This document shows, piece after piece, positions 7,414-13,874 of a stretch of 13,874 nucleotides of DNA (its first letter is position 1; each line of letters begins with the position of its first letter). The stretch covers positions 1 to 13,874 of the forward strand of contig JAMDBH010000109.1 in assembly GCA_023487615.1 (NCBI GenBank), in the 5' to 3' direction. Origin of the DNA: Gammaproteobacteria bacterium. GTDB lineage: Bacteria; Pseudomonadota; Gammaproteobacteria; SURF-13. Below the pieces are notes generated by a model. It saw only the letters and a list, made by a program, of their open reading frames with translations, was not told the DNA's origin and searched no databases. Both the position numbers and the translations under genes were made by a program.

Positions 7414-7938
7414 ATGGTTCGTTATCTCGCCCCCTTAGGGATATTTATTGTCCTGGTGATCTTTTTGGCGCGCGGCCTCATGCTCAACCCGCACGAGGTG
7501 CCTTCACCCCTGATAGGCAAGCCCGCGCCGGAATTTCTGTTACCTCAAGTTCAGGATGCGAATCAGCAATTCGGCCGCAAGGATTTGCTCGGCAAGGTCA
7601 CGCTCTTGAATGTGTGGGCCTCGTGGTGCGTCGCGTGCCGGCAGGAGCATCCGCTGCTGGTGCAACTCGCACGTTCCGGCCGAGTCGAGATCTACGGCCT
7701 CAACTACAAAGACACTCGTGAAGAGGCGCTGCGCTGGCTTAATCAGTTGGGCAATCCCTACAAGGTGAGCGCATTCGACCAGGAGGGCAGAGTGGGGATT
7801 GACTACGGCGTATACGGCGTGCCGGAGACCTACGTGATAGATAAGCAAGGCATCATCCGTTACAAACTCATCGGGCCTGTGACACCCGAAAAGCTCAACA
7901 AGGATATTCTGCCCCTCGTCAAGGAGTTGCAAGGTTGA
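7414..7938 (+). CDS. ccmG: Thiol:disulfide interchange protein CcmG/DsbE
   Basis: Membrane-anchored periplasmic thioredoxin-like protein that keeps the apocytochrome CXXCH thiols (or CcmH) reduced. The 174 residues comprise an N-terminal anchor (about 5-22), the redox motif WCVAC with C72 and C75, the CcmG-type continuation RQEHP, and the cis-proline loop GVPETYVID near the C-terminal third. The acidic fingerprint typical of CcmG follows at GVYGVPET. It starts 8 bases after the ccmF stop without a clear ribosome binding site, so coupling to ccmF translation is likely. Its TGA shares one base with the ccmH ATG. Confidence 0.96.
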   Translation: MVRYLAPLGIFIVLVIFLARGLMLNPHEVPSPLIGKPAPEFLLPQVQDANQQFGRKDLLGKVTLLNVWASWCVACRQEHPLLVQLARSGRVEIYGLNYKDTREEALRWLNQLGNPYKVSAFDQEGRVGIDYGVYGVPETYVIDKQGIIRYKLIGPVTPEKLNKDILPLVKELQG

Positions 7939-8417
7939 TGCGCCGTCTGGTTTTAGCCGCGCTGGTGTGTTTCCCCGTCTGGGTGTGGGGCGAGCCACAG
8001 TCAATAGACAGGATAAGCGACGACCCTGTGATAGAGCATCGTCTCATGGTACTGTCCGAAGAGTTGCGCTGTCTGGTATGCCAGAACGAGACCCTGGCCG
8101 CGTCGCGCGCCGGTCTGGCGATAGATCTGCGTAACGAGATCCGCGATTTGATGACCAAGGGCTATACCGACAAACAGGTGGTGGATTATCTGGTTGCGCG
8201 TTACGGCGACTTTGTGCGTTTTCGGCCGCCGCTGAAGCCAATGACGTTTGCCTTGTGGTGGGGGCCGTTTGTGCTCGCCGCGCTGGCTATAGGCATGCTT
8301 GTTTATTATCTGGGGCGGGTGCGGGTCCGTACGGCTAAGACTGGCGCGTTATCAAAACAGGACTATGACCGCGTCAATACATTATTAAGCAAGGTGCGTG
8401 AGGATGGGAACACATGA
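7938..8417 (+). CDS. ccmH: Cytochrome c maturation thiol protein CcmH
   Basis: Periplasmic, membrane-anchored thiol protein that resolves or presents apocytochrome cysteines in the heme ligation step. It has 159 residues from the ATG at 7938, which overlaps the ccmG stop as TGATG; a TTG one codon earlier is also possible. It has a signal peptide (MRRLVLAALVCFPVWVWG), the conserved motif LRCLVCQN (C45, C48), and the three-helix domain (NEIRDLMTKGYTDKQVVDYLV, YGDFVRFRPP). A membrane span lies near 102-122. In E. coli CcmH is fused to the CcmI TPR part; here the two are separate genes, as in Pseudomonas. Confidence 0.96.
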   Translation: MRRLVLAALVCFPVWVWGEPQSIDRISDDPVIEHRLMVLSEELRCLVCQNETLAASRAGLAIDLRNEIRDLMTKGYTDKQVVDYLVARYGDFVRFRPPLKPMTFALWWGPFVLAALAIGMLVYYLGRVRVRTAKTGALSKQDYDRVNTLLSKVREDGNT

Positions 8418-9274
8418 CGTTCTGGATTGTTGCGGGCGCGATGATTATCGTCGCGCTGGTTTTTGTGCTACCTCCGTTGTTCAGACAGAGCCGGGTACGC
8501 ACCGTTGACCGTGACAAACTCAACATCACGGTACACAAAGACCAACTGGCCGAGCTGGAGGCCGATCTCAGAAACGAGGTCATAAGCGCCGAGCACTACG
8601 AACAGAGCCGCCAGGATTTGATGCGTAATCTGCTGGGGGACGTGGAGTCCACGCCCCAAGATAAACAACCCGCCGGAGACAAACCGGGCGCCGCGCGCGG
8701 CACCGCCATCGTCGTCGCGGTCGCCATACCGGTGCTCGCCGTGGCCATGTACTCGATATTGAGTCAAATGGAGTTGACGCACGGGCCTCAGCCCATGGAG
8801 AGTGCCCAGGGCGGCGGCATCTCCCCGGAGATTATGGTGCAGCGGCTGGCGGAGCGCCTCAAGTCGAATCCCAATGACGGCGAGGGCTGGGCCAGGCTGG
8901 GATTGTCCTACGGTGTGTTGGGACGTTACAAGGAGGCGGCGGAGGCCTATGCCAAGGCGCTGCCGCTCATGGGCGACAATCCGCAATTGCTGGCCGATTA
9001 CGCAGAGGTCATGGCCTTGAGCCACGAAGACCAGCATCTCGCCGGGCAACCCACCGAATTGTTTCAAAAGGCACTGAAGCTCGATCCTGATAATCAAAAG
9101 GCGTTATGGCTGGCCGGCATGGCCTCATTTCAGAAGGAAGACTATCGTAGCGCGATAAACTATTGGCAGAGGCTGGTCGCCTCCCTCCCGCCGAATTCGG
9201 AGGGGCTCGACACGGTTAAAAATCATATCGCCGAGGCGCAGGCTCTCGCCGCCAATCCGGTGACGCCTAAATAA
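8414..9274 (+). CDS. ccmI: Cytochrome c maturation TPR protein CcmI
   Basis: Inner-membrane apocytochrome c chaperone that delivers the C-terminal helix of apocytochromes to CcmF/CcmH. The 286 residues include a first membrane span (about 3-22), a cytoplasmic loop with a leucine-zipper-like stretch (KDQLAELEADLRNEVIS), a second span (about 97-116), and then a periplasmic TPR region (about 135-280). TPR-like repeats include GWARLGLSYGVLGRYKEAAEAY and AINYWQRLV. The start overlaps the ccmH stop (ATGA). It is the last gene of the ccm operon: an inverted-repeat element begins right at its stop codon. Confidence 0.94.
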   Translation: MTFWIVAGAMIIVALVFVLPPLFRQSRVRTVDRDKLNITVHKDQLAELEADLRNEVISAEHYEQSRQDLMRNLLGDVESTPQDKQPAGDKPGAARGTAIVVAVAIPVLAVAMYSILSQMELTHGPQPMESAQGGGISPEIMVQRLAERLKSNPNDGEGWARLGLSYGVLGRYKEAAEAYAKALPLMGDNPQLLADYAEVMALSHEDQHLAGQPTELFQKALKLDPDNQKALWLAGMASFQKEDYRSAINYWQRLVASLPPNSEGLDTVKNHIAEAQALAANPVTPK

Positions 9275-9441
9275 ATCTTAAAACGGCGTTTCACCGCAGA
9301 GGGTGCGGAGAACGCAAAGAGACTCAGCGGTTAGCTTCACAAGCCCGCTCACCCAGCGGGTGACACAGTGCTACGTGCGAAGGATTTGTTTTTCGTCCGT
9401 ATTCTCTGCGTCCTCTGCGGTTCAAGAGCATTTTTAGGATT
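9274..9441. repeat. Imperfect long inverted repeat (MITE/REP-like element)
   Basis: Almost the whole ccmI-yfgM spacer is a hairpin-forming element. The core arms are 9293-9312 (accgcagagg then gtgcggagaa) and 9402-9421, whose reverse complement matches 17 of 20. The outer ends also pair loosely: aatcttaaaa at 9274-9283 against the complement of 9431-9441. Inside the loop is a smaller hairpin cccgct/agcggg (9344-9360). Sequences of the type accgcagaggacgcagag recur as intergenic repeats in many bacterial genomes. No transposase is present. It could act as a transcript end, an mRNA stabiliser or a passive element. Confidence 0.75.
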
Positions 9442-9461
9442 AAGAAAGTAGGGAGTGATTC

Positions 9462-10115
9462 GTGCAAGTATCTCAAACAGAACAAGAACAACTCGAAGAC
9501 CTTAAAAAGTGGTGGAAGGAAAACGCCAAGGCCGTGATTGCCGGTGTGGTGATTGGCCTCAGCGTGCTGTTTGCCGCGTGGGCCTGGCGCGATTATTCGC
9601 GCAGCCAGGGTGAGGCGGCGTCGGCGGAGTATCAACTGCTCATCGGTGAGGTGAGCAAGGGTGATACGGAGGCCGGCCTCAAGCGCGGCGTGGCCATCAT
9701 CAACCGATTCGGGACGACGTCCTACGCGGTCTTCGCCGCCTTTGCACTGGCCAAACTGGAACTGGAGCGGGGGGAACTCGGCGAGGCGCACAAGCACCTG
9801 GAGTGGGCGCTGAATCATGCCAAGCAGGACGAGCTGCAACACATCGCCCGGCTGCGGCTGGCGCGCGTGATGCTCGCCGAAGGGCAGTACGACGCGGCGT
9901 TGAAACTGCTCTCCCAGGCGCAACCCGGCAGTTTTCTCTCTGCTTATGAAGAGTTGAAGGGCGATCTTTATCTTGCCTCGGGTCAAACCGCTGAGGCTCA
10001 GACGGCCTATCAGCGTGCCTTGAATGCCGCCGCGCAAGACGACATCAAGCAACTCATCCAGACAAAACTGGATGACTTGGGCGCTCCCCCACCTGCCGCC
10101 AAAAAAGCCCCATGA
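9462..10115 (+). CDS. yfgM: YfgM-family TPR protein (ancillary SecYEG subunit/periplasmic chaperone)
   Basis: Inner-membrane protein with a short cytoplasmic N-terminus (EQEQLEDLKKWWKENAK, the family signature), one membrane span (about 24-42) and a periplasmic TPR domain. E. coli YfgM binds SecYEG and the chaperone PpiD and helps exported proteins fold. The 217 residues compare with 206 in E. coli. TPR-like helices are visible in ALAKLELERGELGEAHKHLE and AQTAYQRALNAA. The start is GTG, supported by gggag 6 bases upstream (9451-9455). The end overlaps the bamB start by four bases (ATGA), and this gene pair is conserved in gammaproteobacteria, which supports the call. Confidence 0.93.
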   Translation: MQVSQTEQEQLEDLKKWWKENAKAVIAGVVIGLSVLFAAWAWRDYSRSQGEAASAEYQLLIGEVSKGDTEAGLKRGVAIINRFGTTSYAVFAAFALAKLELERGELGEAHKHLEWALNHAKQDELQHIARLRLARVMLAEGQYDAALKLLSQAQPGSFLSAYEELKGDLYLASGQTAEAQTAYQRALNAAAQDDIKQLIQTKLDDLGAPPPAAKKAP

Positions 10116-11293
10116 TGCGACGCTCCAAAATGCATCGTCTAGTTGCCGCCGCCTTGGTGGTTTTACTTTCTGGCTGTGGCACCGTTAAGGATTATTTTGC
10201 CGGCAAAGACAACATCGCTCCCCCCGCGCCTTTACCTCCGTTGACCGCCACGCTGAACGTCCAGACGGTGTGGTCGGCCCGCGTGGGTGTGGGCAGCGCC
10301 AAGGAATATGTCAAGCTCACGCCGAGTGTCAGCTCTGATAAGGTCTTTGCCGCAGACAGCGCGGGATTGGTCAGCGCCTATCAGGCCGGTACCGGACAAA
10401 ATATTTGGAGTGTGCAAACCAAGGCGCCGGTCTCCGGCGGGACCGGCAGTGGCGAAGGACTGGTGTTGGTGGGGACGCGCGATGCCGAGGTGCTCGCCCT
10501 CGATGCGGCGAGCGGAGCGGAAAAGTGGCGCGCCCAGGTGTCGAGCGAAGTGCTCTCCGTACCCCGCGTCGAGTCGGGCATCGTCGTCGTGCGCACGGTG
10601 GACGGCAAGCTGTTTGGTTTGAAGGCCGGCGACGGCAGCCGTCTCTGGGTATATCAAAGCTCTACGCCGGCGTTGACCTTGCGCGGCACCAGTTCGCCCC
10701 TGTTGCATGAGGGCAAGGTCATCGCGGGCCTCGCCAACGGCAAGCTCGCGGCCCTCAACCTCACTGACGGCAAGCTGTTATGGGAAGCTACCGTTGCGGA
10801 ACCCCGCGGCCGCAGCGAACTCGAACGCCTGGTGGACATCAGCGGCGAGTTGCAGCTCCAGGATGACATCCTCTATGCGGCGAGTTTTCAGGGACGGCTC
10901 GCCGCCGTGGACACCAACTCGGGCCGTCTGGTGTGGGTGCGCGAAATCCATTCGCAGGCTGGTCTCACCGTGGATGAGCGCGCGGTCTACGTGACCGACA
11001 ATCAAAGCCACGTGCTGGCGCTGGACCGGCGCGACGGCGGCATCTTATGGAAGCAGGACAAGCTGCATGACCGCGCCGTCACCGCCCCGGCTGTGTACGG
11101 CGATTACGTTGTGGTGGGCGATTTTGAAGGCTATCTGCACTGGCTGAACCGCACCGACGGCGCGTTTGCAGCGCGCATCAGGGTGGATGACGCTGGCCTG
11201 CTCGCCGCGCCCGTTACGATGGATGATACGCTCTATGCGCTCGGGAAAGGTGGTGCATTGACCGCGCTGCGTGCTCTCCAAGCGCCTCAATAA
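10112..11293 (+). CDS. bamB: Outer membrane assembly lipoprotein BamB
   Basis: Lipoprotein of the BAM complex that helps insert beta-barrel proteins into the outer membrane. The 393 residues are nearly identical in length to E. coli BamB (392). The N-terminus is a lipoprotein signal with lipobox LLSGC (lipidated cysteine at 22, followed by G, so outer-membrane sorting is expected). The rest is an eight-bladed propeller whose blades repeat a pattern like LALDxxxGxxxW: VLALDAASGAEKW, LFGLKAGDGSRLW, LAALNLTDGKLLW, LAAVDTNSGRLVW, VLALDRRDGGILW. The start is either 10112 (overlapping the yfgM stop as ATGA) or the next ATG at 10115. Unlike in E. coli, der does not follow; a toxin-antitoxin locus on the other strand does. 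Confidence 0.96.
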   Translation: MMRRSKMHRLVAAALVVLLSGCGTVKDYFAGKDNIAPPAPLPPLTATLNVQTVWSARVGVGSAKEYVKLTPSVSSDKVFAADSAGLVSAYQAGTGQNIWSVQTKAPVSGGTGSGEGLVLVGTRDAEVLALDAASGAEKWRAQVSSEVLSVPRVESGIVVVRTVDGKLFGLKAGDGSRLWVYQSSTPALTLRGTSSPLLHEGKVIAGLANGKLAALNLTDGKLLWEATVAEPRGRSELERLVDISGELQLQDDILYAASFQGRLAAVDTNSGRLVWVREIHSQAGLTVDERAVYVTDNQSHVLALDRRDGGILWKQDKLHDRAVTAPAVYGDYVVVGDFEGYLHWLNRTDGAFAARIRVDDAGLLAAPVTMDDTLYALGKGGALTALRALQAPQ

Positions 11294-11354
11294 ATCGCAA
11301 ACAGAAGTTCGTCTCTTTCTATAGGACACGGCTACGCCAGCGGAGACGGTCCGA

Positions 11355-11710
11355 CTAAGGAGTCAGAGCCCTTGTAGCATGCCCCCGAATCAGGGCAACG
11401 ACGGTATTCCGTGTCTCATCCAGCTTGTCAGCCGCGATTACGCCTGCCGTGGTGGCAAATAACGAGGCATTGGCAGTGAATAGTTTGCCGGGTCGAACAT
11501 GGCTCAGGCGTTGCATCCACCGAATGTAAAGTCGCCATCCGTCAGCAAAACGGCGTGTGTGTCGGCGTAGGGATTGCTGGTGATCTGGCAGGCTATCCAG
11601 TCTCCGTGTTCGGCATCGGCCAGTAGCAAGGCGGGACGAAATTTGCTGCGGCTTAGATCCGAAAAAGGAAATGGCAGAAGAACTACTTGACCGGCTGCAA
11701 ATGTGCCCAT
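11355..11710 (-). pseudogene. MazF/PemK-type toxin, frameshifted
   Basis: Reads as a type II toxin of the MazF/PemK endoribonuclease fold, split over two frames. The first part, from the ATG at 11710, reads MGTFAAGQVVLLPFPFSDL, then KFRPALLLA, DWIACQITSNPY and LLTDGDFTFGG, and stops at TGA (11504-11506). Family sequence resumes in another frame from about 11513: RLSHVRPGKLFTANASLF, then LDETRNTVVALIRG, to the stop at 11355. One missing base near 11513-11519 explains it; restoring a base would give GGLQRLSHVRPGK. The ATG overlaps the end of the antitoxin gene by 28 bases, as usual for such pairs. The cause may be decay of the toxin or an assembly error. Confidence 0.8.
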
Positions 11711-11892
11711 GCGGCATCCTCTTCGGGTTTCAGCCAATCTTTCGCCAGAGCGGGCTCTGCCAACTGCAGCGCTTCATCAACAGACGGGTTCAGCAGCGTC
11801 AGCAAGGCACGACCCACAGGCAATTTGAATATGGGTTCCAGCGGGTGTATGTGTCCGGTGGCGTCAATTTCTACTTCGATAGTCTGCAACAT
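11683..11892 (-). CDS. Antitoxin of a MazF/PemK-type toxin-antitoxin pair
   Basis: An intact 69-residue acidic protein starting MLQTIEVEIDATGHIHPLEP and ending DWLKPEEDAAWAHLQPVK. The N-terminal strand-rich part (VEVEIDxxGHIHPLEP type) and the C-terminal acidic/tryptophan tail resemble small antitoxins found directly before PemK/MazF toxins. Such antitoxins bind and block the RNase and often repress their own promoter. It has a near-ideal ribosome binding site (aggaggag, 11896-11903) and starts only 14 bases after the stop of the upstream DAHP-synthase-like gene, so it is probably co-transcribed with it. The partner toxin is frameshifted. Confidence 0.75.
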   Translation of the reverse strand: MLQTIEVEIDATGHIHPLEPIFKLPVGRALLTLLNPSVDEALQLAEPALAKDWLKPEEDAAWAHLQPVK

Positions 11893-11895
11893 GTG

Positions 11896-11903
11896 CTCCT
11901 CCT
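11896..11903 (-). promoter_or_regulatory. Strong ribosome binding site of the antitoxin
   Basis: The minus strand reads aggaggag three bases (cac) before the antitoxin ATG at 11892. It is much stronger than the sites of the housekeeping genes nearby, consistent with antitoxin made in excess over toxin. Confidence 0.65.
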
Positions 11904-11906
11904 AGC

Positions 11907-13064
11907 CTAAAGCTTAAGGGTCAAAGCCCTTTTAGCAGGGGCTTTGCCGCTTGCAATAAAATTCTGCGTGAGGGCGACACGTTTTTCGTAGGCCTCGCGC
12001 GCAATCCTCACGTCTTCAATAAAGTAGGGCAGTTCTTCCACCAGAAGGGCCTGCGGCCCATCCACCAGCGCCTTGTGCGGCACGGGGTGGAAGTCCACCA
12101 GGATCATATTCGCGCCGGCCAGCACGCCTTGCGCGGTGACATGCATGACATCGAGGATGCCGTCGGGCGCGCGGTCGCGCGAGCCCACCGAGTGCGAAGG
12201 GTCCACGCACACCGGCATGCGGGTGAGGCGCTTGACAACGGGCACGTGGCTGAAATCCACAAAATTGCGGTGCGGGTCGCCGGCGTTGGTCTTCATGCCG
12301 CGCAGTCCGAACACCACGTTGAGGTTCCCCTCGCTCGCCAGGTACTCCGCGGCGTTCAGTGATTCCTCCAGGGTGATGCCGAAGCCGCGCTTGAGCAGCA
12401 CCGGAAATTCTTTTTGTCGCCCAACGATTTTTAATAACTCGAAGTTCTGGGTGTTGCGCGTGCCGATCTGCATCATGACGCCGGTCGGGTTACCGGTCTT
12501 ACGCAGCACCTCGCGAATCTCATCGAGATGAGATTCGTGGGTGATCTCCATGGCGATCACCTTGATACCGTATTTCCCGGCGAGTTCGAACACGTAAGGC
12601 AAGCAATTCTTGCCGTGCCCCTGGAAGGAGTAGGGGTTGGTGCGCGGTTTGTAGGCGCCCATGCGAGTGCAGACCTGGCCGTTGTCGCGCAGGGCCTTCA
12701 TCATCATCTCGACGTGTTCGGGCGTATCCACCGCGCACAGTCCGGCGAAGATATTCAAATTGTCCTGGCTGAAGGTGACGCCGTTGTAATCAAAGCGGGT
12801 GTTGCGCTGATCGTCGTGATGGCGGCCCAGAATCCGGTATTCCTCGGTGACGCGCACCGCGCGCTCGACGCACGGCAGGGTGTTCATGTCTTCCAGGTCG
12901 AGCGACAGAGTGTCGCCGATCAGGTAGATCTCGGTGAGGGTGCGCTGCGCACCGACCTCTTCGTGGACACGAATCTGGATATTCTTGAGATTGTTCAGAT
13001 GATCCAGCAAACGGCGGTACTCGGCGCTGGTTTTGTCAGTGTCCTGTTTCAGGATAAGTATCAT
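11907..13064 (-). CDS. 3-deoxy-7-phosphoheptulonate synthase-like (type I-beta) protein
   Basis: Resembles the KDO8P-synthase-like branch of DAHP synthases, which condense PEP and erythrose 4-phosphate at the first step of the shikimate pathway. The 385 residues begin MILILKQDTD. A ferredoxin-like N-terminal regulatory domain (about 1-75) is followed by a TIM barrel. Visible are AYKPRTNPYSFQG (137-149), IGTRNTQNFELL (200-211), LLKRGF (223-228), LRGMKT (254-259), DPSHSVGSRD (288-297) and ALVDGPQ (332-338). Differences from the usual family: GPCSVE reads GLCAVD (C110 kept), and the metal-ligand Glu of VEVHPEP reads Asp (VDFHPVP, D324). An ATG at 13076 would add four residues; neither start has a good ribosome binding site. 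Family membership is firm, but substrate is less certain. Confidence 0.85.
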   Translation of the reverse strand: MILILKQDTDKTSAEYRRLLDHLNNLKNIQIRVHEEVGAQRTLTEIYLIGDTLSLDLEDMNTLPCVERAVRVTEEYRILGRHHDDQRNTRFDYNGVTFSQDNLNIFAGLCAVDTPEHVEMMMKALRDNGQVCTRMGAYKPRTNPYSFQGHGKNCLPYVFELAGKYGIKVIAMEITHESHLDEIREVLRKTGNPTGVMMQIGTRNTQNFELLKIVGRQKEFPVLLKRGFGITLEESLNAAEYLASEGNLNVVFGLRGMKTNAGDPHRNFVDFSHVPVVKRLTRMPVCVDPSHSVGSRDRAPDGILDVMHVTAQGVLAGANMILVDFHPVPHKALVDGPQALLVEELPYFIEDVRIAREAYEKRVALTQNFIASGKAPAKRALTLKL

Positions 13065-13134
13065 GGCGTGCCACATTCAGGTTATTCGAAATAAGCTAAA
13101 TATTATTTCATAAATCGGCTTGGACGGCAGTATT

Positions 13135-13874
13135 TTAATGTTGCCGCTGCAGCAGGGCGGCAAAAAAGCAGTCGGTGTGGTGGAGGTGGGTATAGAGGCG
13201 CAGATAGGGTCCATTATTGCCGGGCAGGACTATTCCCTTACGGGCGAGGGTTTCCGAGGCGGGCAGGGGGCTGAACTCCGGGTGGGTCTCTAAAAAGGCA
13301 TTAACGATTGCGTCGTTTTCCTCGCGCAGTGAGCTGCAGGTGGCATAGACCAACAGGCCACCTGGCTTGAGTAGCGTCGCGGCGGCGGTGAGGATGCGGC
13401 TTTGCAGATCGGTGAGGTGTTTGAGATCCGCGTGCCGCCACTTGAGATCGGGGTTGCGGCGCAGGGTGCCGAGGCCGGTGCAGGGGGCGTCCACCAGTAC
13501 CCGGTCTATCTTGCCGCGCAGGCGTTGCACGCGGCGATCCCGTTCGTGTTCTATCACTACGCTGCGTACCGTGTCCAGGCCGGCGCGTTTGAGGCGGGGT
13601 TTCATTTTTGCCAAGCGCTTTTCAGAGGTGTCGAAGGCGTACAGCGTCCCGGTATTGCCCATCAGGGCGCCGAGGTGCAGGGTCTTGCCGCCGGCGCCCG
13701 CGCAGAAGTCCACCACCATCTCGCCGCGTTTGGGGGAGAGCAGATAGGACAGTAACTGGCTGCCTTCGTCCTGGACTTCAATCAGTCCTTCTTTGAAGGC
13801 GCGGGTATTGAATAACGGAGCGCGATCGTGGCGGCGCAGGCCGGCGGGGGAATAGGGAGTAAGTTCCGTGGGGT
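13135..13874 (-). CDS. rsmB: RsmB/NOP-family 16S rRNA (cytosine-C5) methyltransferase, 5' partial
   Basis: SAM-dependent RNA m5C methyltransferase, probably modifying C967 of 16S rRNA. The frame continues past the internal ATG (13719) to the window edge, reading FNTRAFKEGLIEVQDEGSQ, so the real start and the N-terminal part are outside. Visible motifs: SAM-binding DFCAGAGGKTLHL (motif I), motif IV DAPCTGLGTLRRNPDLKW, and motif VI YATCSSLREEN with the catalytic cysteine. The C-terminus has the usual HHTDCFFAALL. It ends 71 bases before the DAHP-synthase-like start on the same strand, so the two may share a transcript. The Fmu/Sun family call is firm. The exact target site (C967 versus another cytosine) is inferred. 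Confidence 0.9.
   Translation of the reverse strand, partial: PTELTPYSPAGLRRHDRAPLFNTRAFKEGLIEVQDEGSQLLSYLLSPKRGEMVVDFCAGAGGKTLHLGALMGNTGTLYAFDTSEKRLAKMKPRLKRAGLDTVRSVVIEHERDRRVQRLRGKIDRVLVDAPCTGLGTLRRNPDLKWRHADLKHLTDLQSRILTAAATLLKPGGLLVYATCSSLREENDAIVNAFLETHPEFSPLPASETLARKGIVLPGNNGPYLRLYTHLHHTDCFFAALLQRQH

Noticed and set aside
3208..9441. CRISPR-like array suggested by the repeated hairpins
   Set aside because: The hairpins differ from one another and are not regularly spaced direct repeats; no cas genes are present.
9324..10052. 242-codon minus-strand open frame over yfgM and the inverted repeat
   Set aside because: Antisense to a well-supported yfgM, and its C-terminus is only the translation of the repeat element.
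11294..11354. Possible terminator after bamB (cgtctc/gagacg pairing with a long loop)
   Set aside because: A six-base stem with a loop of about 27 bases and no T-tract is not convincing.
12073..13094. Plus-strand open frames (up to 188 codons) opposite the DAHP-synthase-like gene
   Set aside because: The minus-strand frame has clear family motifs throughout; the opposite frames have none.

Overview
The window looks like a chromosomal segment of a gammaproteobacterium. It has a complete System I cytochrome c maturation operon in the order ccmABCDEFGHI, with ccmH and ccmI as separate genes, and hisS, yfgM and bamB of gammaproteobacterial type. Sulfur-oxidising or other respiratory lineages that rely on c-type cytochromes would fit, but the genus cannot be read from the sequence. 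The DNA is GC-rich and nearly fully coding. I see no tRNA, rRNA, CRISPR array, phage module or intact insertion sequence.

Layout. (1) 2-1192: histidyl-tRNA synthetase, cut off at its 5' end. (2) 1375-2390: an orphan NarL/LuxR-type response regulator facing a tiny secreted protein that resembles a fragment of a two-component-regulator beta-propeller. (3) 2535-9274: the ccm operon. CcmAB(CD) handle heme delivery, CcmE is the heme chaperone, CcmF with CcmH/CcmI forms the heme ligation module, and CcmG is the thioredoxin-like reductant. Most junctions are 4-base overlaps or short gaps, except ccmA-ccmB, which is split by about 105 bases containing three consecutive hairpins. (4) 9274-9441: an imperfect inverted-repeat (MITE/REP-like) element. 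(5) 9462-11293: yfgM-bamB, encoding a periplasmic chaperone/translocon accessory protein and an outer-membrane assembly lipoprotein. (6) Minus strand 13874-11355: rsmB-like rRNA methyltransferase (cut at the window end), a divergent DAHP-synthase-like enzyme, and a MazF/PemK-type toxin-antitoxin pair whose toxin is frameshifted.

In Escherichia coli hisS-yfgM-bamB-der are adjacent. Here hisS and yfgM-bamB are separated by about 8 kb holding the regulator and the ccm operon, and der does not follow bamB.

I found no convincing new multi-gene system. The points most worth a second look are the hairpin cluster inside the ccm operon, the inverted-repeat element before yfgM, the altered metal-site signature of the DAHP-synthase-like protein, the broken toxin with an intact antitoxin attached to that gene, and the propeller fragment beside an orphan response regulator with an incomplete acidic pocket.
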